A stretch of 64,000 nucleotides of DNA from Poecilobothrus nobilitatus. Its lineage: Eukaryota > Arthropoda > Insecta > Diptera > Dolichopodidae. Positions 1-9,327 of this stretch are shown piece by piece. The stretch lies in the NCBI GenBank assembly GCA_947095535.1, contig OX352773.1, positions 257,695,590 to 257,759,589 of the forward strand, given 5' to 3'. The notes beneath the pieces were generated by a model. That model did not search any database, was not told the DNA's origin, and worked only from the letters and a program-made list of their open reading frames with translations. Made by a program: the position numbers and the translations under genes. Positions within the stretch are counted from its first letter, which is position 1, and each line of letters opens with the position of its first letter.

Positions 1-240
1 GGAGACGGCAACCACCATTTGTTATTGAGATATGTGCCGAAAACATATCATTAGGTAGGATTTTAGAATTGACAAATGAAATGTATTAAAATGAAATAGA
101 GTCAAATGAAAATACAGACAAGTCTCTTAAAGTCAAGTGACATACAGTAGTGTAATGAAATTCAGTCTTAAGATAGTAACACTTTACTAATTATATGTTA
201 TAAAAAAGCTATATTATTTTTTATTAATCCATATGACTCA

Positions 241-306
241 GCTGGGGTTTGACCACGATACTTTTCCAATGAAAGGGCTGTGTCTTAATTACTATACCAA
301 TGGCTG
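241..306 (-). repeat. tRNA-like SINE head, decayed
   Basis: Read on the minus strand, this stretch has a box A-like segment (TTGGTATAGTAATTAAG, close to the tRNA-type TGGTATAGTGGTTAAG) followed about 40 bases later by a box B-like GTCAAACCCC. That order and spacing fit the RNA polymerase III promoter of a tRNA gene or tRNA-derived SINE. The acceptor stem does not pair well, so it is a SINE head or tRNA relic rather than a working tRNA. A related box-B piece lies at 10612-10655. Confidence 0.5.
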
Positions 307-1036
307 TATTTATTATAAATTTGGTATTTATTTACACTAAATTAAATACGATTAGTGAATATCCCACGTGTTTAACCAGTTATCTTCCGCGACATCTAAA
401 TTACATATTTAAATAATTGAGTTCTGTTTTTAATAATTGTTCAACTATTTTTAATTTGATTTCTTAAAAAAAAATCGTATATTTATTTGTAGTTTCCTAA
501 TAATCTTTTCATTTAGTGTGCTATTCCCATTCAAAACACAATATAAACGAGGAAGAATACAGTTGCCTTTGTCAACTCTTAGATACCCGTACGAACCGTT
601 AGTATGTTCATAGCCTGTCACTCTGCTTACAATATTATTTTTTTAATATTTTAGTATTTTAAAATAATTTGGGTGAATTTTATAATTGCTAGAACTATGG
701 GTTGTACATATATTCAAACTATATGTTTATATGTACATTCTTCAAAAGCAGATTCTAACCTTTCACATAACGATTATCAATCCAAAACTTTTTCAAATAT
801 TCTATAGTACCATTTAATACTAACCGGTAAATGTATATTAAATTTACTTTGTACAAAATAATAAATATAATTTTAAATAGTATATTATATTATCTAATAA
901 ATAAGGAAGAAATTCTGTTTGTTTGTTTGTTTGTTTGTGCCCTTTTCACGTAAAAACCACCAGTCCGATTGCAACCAAATTTTGCAGGAACGTTCCTACG
1001 ACCCCGGAAAGTGTTATAGGCTATATCGCGTTTCGG

Positions 1037-1880
1037 TTCATTAACCCATTGCGGCCCGAGAGCCATTTAAAGCCGTTTCGTTTTTTCGTTGTCCTGCCTA
1101 AACGGTTTGATCGATTGGGTTGAAAATTTGGACAAATATTCTTCTTATCATTGGACGGGTACCGAAGAAATTTGGATTCAATATGTTACCCGGATTCGGC
1201 CCGGCGGGCTTCCAAAAAAAATTTTTTTTCCGATTTATGTCCAATTTTGTACGGTGGTTTTCTGGTCTGAAAAAAAGCCTGTGACAAATTTTTATGGAGA
1301 TCCGGTAACCCGTTTGGGCACGAGAGCCGAACGAAGTTCATTAAATGTTTCTGTTGTCCTGCTTAAACGGTTTGACCAATTGAGTTGAAAATTTACAATA
1401 GTGTAGCTCTTTACCACGGGAGCTCACTGAGTTGATTTGGTTACGATCCATTAACCCGTTTCGGCACCAGGGCTCAATGAAAATTTTTAATTTCTTTGTT
1501 GTCGCACTTAAACGGTTTTACCAATTGAGTTGAAAATTTACAAAAGTGTAGGTCTTTATAACAAAAGCTTTCTGAGTTTATTTGGTTACGATACATTAAC
1601 CCATCAGGCTTCAGGCCATGAAATTCTCATTTTTTATTGTTGTACTTAAACGATTTGACCAATTGAAAATTTGTACAAGTATTGCACTTTGGCAGACAAA
1701 CTCATTCAATAAATTTTGTTGTGATACATTAAGACATTTCGACACGATAGACTGTCAAAAAAAAATTTTGTTTCTAATTTCTGTCTAATTTGGCAGAATG
1801 AATTTATGGTTCTAAATTAGGCCTGTGACAAAATGTTTGTTAACGTTTGTTAACCCATTTCCGCACGAGCACTTATTAAT
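1037..1880 (+). repeat. Tandem array inside the Helitron (about 7 units, 123-145 bp)
   Basis: The motif TTAACCCATTTCGGCACGAG recurs in degenerate form at about 1037, 1182, 1305, 1448, 1593, 1726 and 1853. It alternates with AAACGGTTTGACCAATTGAG followed by TTGAAAATTT, at 1100, 1365, 1512 and 1648. The unit is about 135-145 bp and decays toward the 3' side. Open frames crossing it change frame from unit to unit and are not genes. Confidence 0.8.
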
Positions 1881-2671
1881 AATATTTTGCCTAATTTTGT
1901 GTATTGTTATTATTATTAAAAAGATATTTCCAACATTCTTTACTTTTATCTATACTGTTTCTAATATTCCATAAAAACCTTTCAATGCAAATTTCTAATA
2001 TAGAACAGTAATTAAAGTAACCTTATTAAGTATCTTAAGAATACTGTGTTTAAGGCTTAACAACATAACATTTTCGGCCGTTGTTTAAAAACAGAAACAA
2101 TCTCCTACTTTAGATAATCATCATGTCATCATTCAGAAATGCATTACTTACATGTGGTCTTTACATGTGGTCTACCTATATAAAATGCATCTGTATAACA
2201 TGTTTCCCATAAAATATTGAAATATGTGCATATAGTATGTATAATATCCGTATATTTAAAAATACTATAAACTTCATCAATTAAATTAGAAAACATATTC
2301 ACATTTCTGTTCATCATTTAATCAAAAATGAGTACATATATATTTAAAGAACAGAAAACCTTACATTCTTATCCATATACAATTTTTACATATATTTTTA
2401 GCCAATCAATTAGGAAACATAATTAGAAAAACTAAAGGTAAAAAAATGCTGGTTGATTTATAAAAGTAAAAAACAATCATGTATTTTTTATATTGAAAAA
2501 ATGTTAAACAGAACCTGAAATGTACGCATTTAAAAAGAAGTTTTTTCAAAATTTGAAGAGCTGTCGGTGCTGTAGGATCTCCAACGGTGAGGGTATATAA
2601 AAAAGTTGTTCTACAACATTACTCTTTTAAGAAACCTACGTATAGTTAATATTTCATTGCTCTTTATTAAA

Positions 2672-3033
2672 CAGTATATAAGTTTTAACAGACGGAGGGA
2701 CAGAGCGAACTTAATAACAAATTTTTCAAAATGTGCTTAAAAGGATAATTCACCAAAACATGAAGTGACATTACTTACAAAAAAAAATTCATTACATTAT
2801 GGTATTTTATAATTTAAATACGATTTTATGTTTCGGTATTAACGAATATTAACGAATATATAAGTTTTGTAAACAGACGGAGGGACAGAGCGAACCAATA
2901 GCAAATTTTTCAAAATTGCTTAAAAGGATAATTCACAAAAACATGAAGTGACATTATTTACGAAAAAAAATGTATTACATTATGGTCTTTTATAATTGAA
3001 ATGCAATTTTATGTTTCGGTATTAACCAATATA
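2672..3033 (+). repeat. Two 185-bp direct repeats in the Helitron
   Basis: The block containing GACGGAGGGACAGAGCGAAC (2691 and 2876), CATGAAGTGACATTA and TTTTATGTTTCGGTATTAAC occurs twice in direct orientation, 185 bp apart and nearly identical. It precedes the GC-rich 3' terminus of the Helitron. Confidence 0.85.
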
Positions 3034-4529
3034 TTGTGGAGATTCACTTCGCCGTAATTGTGTACTCAATAGATTATTGATTCCTTTAAAAAAATTTTGT
3101 AGAAGAATTGTCTCTAATTCTTGGCTCTGTTTATTCAATTTAACTAAATAATCTAATAAAAAATAGAATATAAACTACCAGCATCTGTAAATGCATAAAT
3201 AAGTTAACTATATTAATTAAATTATATTAACGTAGAAACAAAAGTTAATAATTTTTATTTCATAAAGCCAATAAAATACTCCGCGCAACGCCGGGTACTC
3301 TGCTAGTATTTAAATATTCCATTGACAGAATAATTTCTTATAAGTACAATAAAATACATATATGTATGTAAATACGGCGCTATATAATATACATCTATAC
3401 TCTTATCATTCATTCACTAGTGACATATATGATATCTAAATAAACATGATATTATATAAGTATGTATATATATTAATATCATATAAATAAAAATTCTTCA
3501 AGCAACCGTTATGTTGTTTATTTATTTGCATTTTTATGTACTACGCATTATATCCTCAACAATTTCAAATTATCGAGTAAAACAAATGCAAAAAATTTGT
3601 TGAAGAAATTTGTTAGAAAATTTGAAAAAATCAAGTAACACTTTCATCAATTATAAAGTAACCCTACATTATTAAAAAAAGTTGTTAACAGAAATAAAAG
3701 TATAATGTTGAAGCTTTAATTTTTGTGTATTACTTCAAAAAAATTTTAACAGGTGTTCAAGTTACAGGTGTTTAAAAATAGGAAATTTTCAGTTTTTGAC
3801 CCCTTACAGCTCCTAAACGGGGGGTGATACAAAAAAAATTTCTGAAATGACTCATACTAATTTTCAAAGATCTAACTTCTGTCAAAATTTCAAGTTTCCA
3901 ACTTTAACCCTTTAGAAGATGGAAGGGTTAAAGAATTTTGCAAAATTTGAGTTTCGCATAACGGTAAATTAAGACACCGTGTGCCAAAAATATATATTTA
4001 TTGTATATATACTTTTAAAGCTAATGAAAGTAGTAATCGTTTGGCGTTTTCAAAATGAAGATATACCTTATACAACTTGTGCTATAACAATTTAAATATA
4101 GAGCTTTTTTGAACCTTTGGGAAGCTGTAGCTCCGTAACGGGTGGGGCTACAAAAAAAAGTTATTAAAAATAAAATTAATATTTTTGTGAGATCTATCAG
4201 TAATTAAAATTTCATAGCTCTATTGCAAAAAAAATGTGGGGATCTAAAAGTTAGGTGTTCGAGAGCTACCCTAAGGCTTGGTCCAAACTCAACCAAAAAA
4301 AATAGGGAACCTACAAATTACTCCCAAAATATTTTGTGTAAATTTCAAGATTCTAGCTTTCTTAGTTTTTGAGTTAGCGTGCTGACGGACGGACGGACAT
4401 GGCTCAAAAGTCTTAGAATTTTTTTCTGATCCGATCCATACCTTTGAAGGTATATCTAGCTTGCTTATTTCGAGGTGTTACAAACGGAGGAGTAATTTTA
4501 TTATACCCGATCCTATCGTACGGGTATAA

Positions 4530-5059
4530 AAAAGGTTTTTCCCATTTTAAAAATTTTTTATTTTTAGTTGTGTAACTATTAAATGTTTCTTTAATTCCTA
4601 TTATTCTATTAAAAGTTTTGTTAACAATATTTTTTATTGTTATGACAAAAATATTTCCTTAAACATTTTTTGTCATTTTGACACTTTCAAAACGATTTTC
4701 AGTACTACAATAATAGTATGTAAATGGCAGTACTACTACGCCATACAACATCTTTACAATAGCAAAAAGTAGTTTTCTGTTGTAATTCAGAATAGAGGAA
4801 TTTTTATTTGTTGTCTATTGTGTTGTGTGGTCTAATTCTAATACACAACACAACTAAACGGTGTTATGAATCGGAATAGCACCCTTAAGATCACAAAACT
4901 TTATTTTTGTTTTCTTTTCATCAATTTTTATTCTTGTTTCTTTGTCACCTTTGCTTAAATGTTATATTCGATTGGTAAAGAAGGTCTATATTCTCTCCTA
5001 GCGTTAGGAAACTAATATAACCTCTCTTTTTGTAACATAACATAACCCATCCGGAGATG
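4530..5059. other. AT-rich spacer, no feature seen
   Basis: This is a spacer between two DINE-like elements. A small inverted motif, TGTGTTGTGTGG against ACACAACACAA (about 4819-4853), is the only structure seen. There is no coding frame with gene-like composition. Confidence 0.5.
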
Positions 5060-5603
5060 CTTTAGACCAACCAAATTTTACAAAAGTTGTTGGCAAATAA
5101 CTCGACACCTCCTTACTAAATTTCAGATTCCTAGCTTCAGTAGACACTGAGTTATTTTAATTTAAAACTAAAAGTTGTATAGCAGCTACCCGAACCTGTC
5201 GTACCATCACAACCAAATTTTATAAAAGTTGTTGCCATAAAACTTGATCATCATTTGCACAATTTCAGATACCTAGTTTGAATGGATACTGAGTTATTTA
5301 TTTATAAAGAAAGAAGTTGTATGGCAGCTACTCGAACCCGGCGCCCGCAAATGCTGGATTTAAATAGCAAAACTAACAATTTTGCAAAAGTGACGTAAAA
5401 AAAATTTCAGCCTTCTAGCTCCTTTATTTTTTAAGTTATCGTGCGGACGGACAGAAGGACGGCCGTACATGGCTTAATCGACTCAGAATTCGATTCTGAG
5501 CCGATCCATACATTTGACATTATATCTAGCTCGACTATTTTCAGGTGTCACAAATGTAATGGTAAATTTATTATACCCTTGAATATAGTTCATACGGGTA
5601 TAA
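5060..5603 (-). mobile_element. DINE-like element, second subfamily, with two 142-bp units
   Basis: On the minus strand the head is TTATACCCGTATG...GGGTATAA (5571-5603), then a GGATCGG motif and a degenerate GTCC run at about 5444-5465. Two tandem units start near 5070 and 5212 (142 bp apart), each with an AACCAAATTTTAYAAAAGTTG block, an ACTGAGTTATTT block and a GTTGTATRGCAGCTAC block. The last block is the complement of GTAGCTGCCATACAAC, which also occurs in the elements at 34.7 kb and 41.5 kb. It is probably truncated at the 5060 side. The broken helicase at 5674-6009 ends 70 bp away. Confidence 0.65.
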
Positions 5604-5673
5604 AAAAACAACTATATAGGTACTTATAGAGTTAGTTTCATCTATAATTTTTGAGTCCAATTCAAATCTAAAC

Positions 5674-6009
5674 TTATGACGATGTTGATCGAATTGCCTG
5701 TTTATAAACTACATTTTTGGTTATGAATTTTCCTCCTGTTTTCTTCATATATATCTTCAAATTTTCCTTTTTTGGAACCCGTGACATAGTAACATAAAGT
5801 TATCCATTAGAAAACACTGGTTTGTCGAGATAAATCGCAACTTTCTTAAGTTTTTGTCCTCGACTCTTGTTGATTGTCATTGCAAAACATGCTTTTATTG
5901 GGAACTGCCTTTTTCTCAGTTCAAATGGTAATCCGTCTGACAATGTCAATGGGATTGTTGGAATAAAAACTGTATCACCTTTATGTGATCGATGTAAAAT
6001 TTTGGATTG
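5674..6009 (-). pseudogene. Helitron Pif1-like helicase, C-terminal fragment with internal stop
   Basis: The minus-strand translation reads from about 6009 to a stop at 5674-5676. It contains the late helicase region of Helitron RepHel/Pif1 proteins: ELRKRQFPIKACFAMTINKS followed by RGQKLKKVAIYL, KPVFSNG and LYVTMSRV, i.e. superfamily 1B motifs V-VI. The family normally has H/N-G-Q-LYVALSR at the end; here the Q codon is TAA (5800-5802), a nonsense change. Only about 110 of the more than 1000 residues expected survive, so this is a dead relic. It shows that an autonomous Helitron lineage has been active in this genome and could have mobilised the non-autonomous copies nearby. Confidence 0.85.
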
Positions 6010-6375
6010 TTATTATTTTTATTTTTTTATAATTATTTAATGAATATCTACACATACATATATGATTATATGAATAATCGCCTCTATTTAATTATTAGGA
6101 TCACAAAATGTGCAAAAATTTAATGTTTAATCTTTAAAAAGACTGTTTTTTTTAAATAAATTTTTTTTTTACCAAATTAATTAATTTTTTACCAAAATTA
6201 AAGAAACAATCTGCACTATTGAATTATTGTCTCCAACTAATTTTCAGAAACTCTACACCACCTTTGAGTTATGTCCTATTTTCATAATTCATTTTAAAAA
6301 AAATTGATTTATTGTAAAATAGAACAAAATCATTTTCATGCGTTTGTTTGGCCGTGCATATTTAAAATTTAAATA
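6010..6375. other. AT-rich spacer
   Basis: The stretch is low-complexity A/T sequence upstream of the helicase remnant. No further helicase motifs can be read here in any frame. Confidence 0.5.
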
Positions 6376-7025
6376 GAAACAAGGCAGAATGTAAACCAAC
6401 GGTTTTTAAAAGTGCACATTTCCACAAGATAATACAAACTATTTAGAATTGTGACTTGCACCAAAATTTGAAAATTTCGTATAAGAAAAATGTGAAAACA
6501 AGATTTTTTGCAATTTTGAGGAGCTGTAAGTTCGGAGCCCTATATAACTAAGAAAAACCGTTAGCACACGTAAAAATATATTACTGAAGCTTTAATTTTC
6601 ACGTCTTGGCGAAGAAAAATGTGTACAAGTGCCTAAGTTACAGGTGTCTAAGAAAATCGAATTTTCAACTTTTAAGCACTAATAGCACTAAACAAGAGGC
6701 AGTCCAAAAAACATTTCTGAGGAAACTTATACTAATTCTTAAGGTTCTTACCTCAAAATTTCAAGTCGCTATCTAAAAGCGTGCCGGAGTTATGAAGGTA
6801 GCAATATCATGCCAAATTTGGGTTTCGCATAACGGTAAATTTAAATACTAAATTTAAGAATATTCTATAATTTTGATATTGATTTACAAAGATAAAAAAC
6901 AATCCTGTCGAATGGCGTTTTCAGATTTAAAAAATGTTAAGTAAAACTTTAGATATACGCATTTAAAAATAAGGCTTTTTCAAAGTTGAAGGAACTGCAG
7001 TCCCGTAATGGGTGGGGCTATATGA
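6376..7025 (-). mobile_element. Old DINE-like copy (tail and interior)
   Basis: The tail AACAAGGCAGAATGTAAACC at 6378 is shared in reverse with 43925-43970 and, decayed, with 15905. The interior matches the young copies in order: GGAGCCCTATATAACTAAG, AAGTTACAGGTGTCTAAG, the AGGCAGTCC block, TTCGCATAACGGTAAATTTAAAT and GTAATGGGTGGGGCTA. It is clearly more diverged than copies 1-3, and the hairpin head with GTCC run is missing. Confidence 0.7.
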
Positions 7026-7192
7026 CTATATTCACTACATTCATATATAAAATACACAATAAAATATTTATTTACAAGATTTTTAGTATTTTGTTTATTT
7101 TTGCCTAATAATAAAACTCTGTTACTAAATCTATGCTATAAAATAAAATCTGTAAAGTTTCCATTCAAAATTAATCTTTGATTTAATTCTAA

Positions 7193-7371
7193 TCGGTGGC
7201 TTAATGGGTAAGAGCGTATAAAATACGTTGTAAACACCAGGGGTTCGAATCCCACACACGTCGTAAAAGTTATTTCCCCTTACAACATTTACAGCCACGC
7301 CTGACCAGGAAAGGGTTGTGTAATTTCCTGTCCACATTTATGTGGCAGAGAAATGCATTAAAAAAAAAAAA
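7193..7371 (+). mobile_element. tRNA-derived SINE, about 180 bp with poly-A
   Basis: The tRNA-like head has a box A region GGTGGCTTAATGGGTAAGAG and a box B GGTTCGAATCCC, then CGTCGTAAAAG...CTTACAAC, which can pair. The body ACAGCCACGCCTGACCAGG...TTATGTGGCAGAGAAATGCA follows, ending in A11. The same family occurs at 30909-31100 (minus) and 56337-56522, with relatives at 33191 and 19531. The head with internal promoter and the A tail are the defining traits of a SINE moved by LINE machinery. Confidence 0.9.
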
Positions 7372-8110
7372 TTCTAATTTTTATGCTAAATAATTTCATT
7401 TTTTTTAATTCAATTAATATAAAAATTTTTATAAAAATTTGGATAAATTTAAAATTAGTACACAAATTATCTCATAGATCATAAGATATATAAGATATTA
7501 AGAGCATATTAAATTATATCAGTCTATGATAGTTGGCTTAAGGCTATTTCGCAAAAATATTTCGCTTAATGCCATTAGACAAAAAAGACTTATTACGAAA
7601 TGCCCTTTCACAAAAGGGGCACTTCACAAAAACACTTTTAACAAAAGGGACACTTCGCAAAAAGAGTTTTAACAAAAGAAACAATTCACAAAAAGATTTT
7701 TGTAACAAACAAATATTTTTGTAATAAGTATTTATTAAAAAGATATACATATAGATATAATGTATATTAAAAAGAAATTTTAATAGGGCTCAAATATCAG
7801 GATTTTAATAATTTGTTTAGTAAAGGTTTGGATGCGGCATAATATTTTTTGCAATAAGTCGGTTTTATCAAATGGCCTTAGGGAAAATGACTTTTTGCAA
7901 ACTGAATTCAAGCAAACTGCAATACTCTCAAATTATATATATAAAAATTCCATAATATTTCTCCATAGTATTTTATTTTCGCTATTTATTTCAATTAAAT
8001 CCAAATTTTTCTAATTTTAAACACTTTAATTTTTATACTCATAAAAAATAACTTATGCACTTATACAATATTAATATTGAAGAAAAAATTTAACTTTATT
8101 CTTAAACATA

Positions 8111-8141
<31 letters not shown>

Positions 8142-8498
8142 TAAATTATTTATACATTAATATTAAGGTGTATCGCCCTATATTATATTCGTACATATGA
8201 CACACATTTTGTAACTATAAGAACCCACATTTAAAACAATTAAATTTGTCTAGATATAATTAATTACTTTACACCATTACTATTTCAAAAAACCTCAAAA
8301 AAAAAAAAAAAAAATTTTTTTTATAGTAATTAATTATTATTTCATATACAATATACGTATATAATATAAACGAGTACCTATGTTATACACGATATAACCA
8401 TGAATTCAGTACAAAAAAAAAAAAAACCATTAAAGTAATCTAAAAAAAAATAAAATATACTCGTATTTAATCTTAATATACATTTAAAAGTTAAAACA
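7372..8498. other. Upstream region of the gustatory receptor gene
   Basis: This is strongly AT-rich sequence with a 31-bp tandem repeat (7623-7703), a TA microsatellite (about 8121-8142) and several A runs. No confident TATA box or initiator can be assigned because the background is almost all A/T. The promoter of the receptor gene should lie here if 8499 is in its first coding exon. Confidence 0.4.
7623..7703 (+). repeat. 31-bp tandem repeat, about 2.5 units
   Basis: The unit TTCRCAAAAASASTTTTAAC followed by AAAAGRRACAM repeats at 7623 and 7654 and is partial at 7685. Related TTTCGCAAAAATATTTCGC and TTTTTTGCAATAAGTCGG words occur on both sides (7548, 7848), so an older, wider array is likely. 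Confidence 0.6.
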
Positions 8499-8666
8499 AT
8501 GGTGGCTCATTTTAAAGTCAGTCAAATTATAAAAGATAAATTTACAAAATTAAAGAAAATTAAAACTTATGAAAATAATTTCATTATAACTATTAAAATT
8601 TTTTTATTAATATGTCAAGTATTTGGAACAGCTTCAGGAAATGTTCATAATAATATTAAAATAAAT

Positions 8667-8738
<72 letters not shown>

Positions 8739-9327
8739 TCTATAATATTAATACCATCAATTGTTGTTGTTGATATAGAAAAGGATCAGAAACAGCAACA
8801 GGATATAACAACAATTAAAAGAATAACAAAACAAAATAAAAAGAATAAAATTAACAATCAAAAAATAATATCATTTAATAAAAAGGATAAAGAAATTGTT
8901 TCAGAACTTAATGTTGATACTTTTACCGCTACTCCTGCTACTGCTACTCCTGTTACTACTACAAACGTTATTATATCTGAAAATAAAAATTTCTTTTATA
9001 AAATTTATACAATATTAATATTAATAATTCATTTCATTTGGTCTGGGATTATACTTTCATCTGTAACATATTTAACATACATTCATATAATCTCAAAGGA
9101 ATTTACAAATGTATTAACAGTTGAAATGGGTTTATTTTTTTTACAATATTCAATGAATATTATAACAACAATTTTAATTATTATTGGTATATATACAAAA
9201 AAAATCTTATATAATATATTTATAAAAAAAATATTTAATATTGAATATGAAATTAAAAATTATTTTAAAATTAAAACAGAATATGATAAAATAAATGAAA
9301 AATGTAAAAATATATTAATTGGAAATG
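8499..9327 (+). CDS. Gr exon 1 (residues 1-276 plus one base)
   Basis: The start at ATG 8499 is chosen because it precedes the conserved N-terminal Gr motif by about 30 residues, which is normal spacing. The exon encodes the N-terminal motif, the Asn-rich insert (44-160), the first transmembrane segment (FYKIYTILILIIHF onward) and the second (MGLFFLQYSMNIITTILIII). It ends at AATG|GTAAGT, phase 1. The frame continues to a stop at 9360-9362 if the intron is retained. Confidence 0.88.

Larger units (their letters stand above)
893..3306 (+). mobile_element. Non-autonomous Helitron inserted in DINE-like copy 1
   Basis: The element begins with TC (TCTAATAAATAAGG at 893) and ends with CTAG (3303-3306) just after a short GC-rich segment (3281-3295) that could form the usual subterminal hairpin. 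It sits between A and T with no target duplication, as Helitrons do. The empty site can be read in copies 2 and 3, where the flanking bases ATTA and TATTTAAATATTCC are continuous. A GTTT tetranucleotide run lies near the 5' end (918-937). The interior is a tandem array and two 185-bp direct repeats. No Rep/helicase frame is present, so it would depend on an autonomous partner. Confidence 0.85.
548..4529 (-). mobile_element. DINE-like element, copy 1, interrupted by a Helitron
   Basis: On the minus strand this element starts with TTATACCCG...CGGGTATAA, an imperfect hairpin at 4501-4529, followed by a GGATCGGATCAG motif and a GTCC tetranucleotide run (about 4383-4399). It ends in CGAGGAAGAATACAG at 548. 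The head layout matches the INE-1/DINE-1 (mini-me) class of dipteran non-autonomous Helitron-type elements. Removing the Helitron at 893-3306 leaves about 1568 bp, which matches copy 2 (10792-12370) over its whole length and copy 3 (57130-58575). It has no coding capacity. Class membership is inferred from the head motifs; the relation between the copies is directly visible. Confidence 0.8.

Noticed and set aside
923..1388. Two plus-strand frames of 66 and 99 codons
   Set aside because: They lie in the non-coding tandem array of the Helitron and have no protein motif.
7131..7337. Minus-strand 68-codon frame and the similar frame at 30889-31116
   Set aside because: Both are antisense readings of the same tRNA-SINE.
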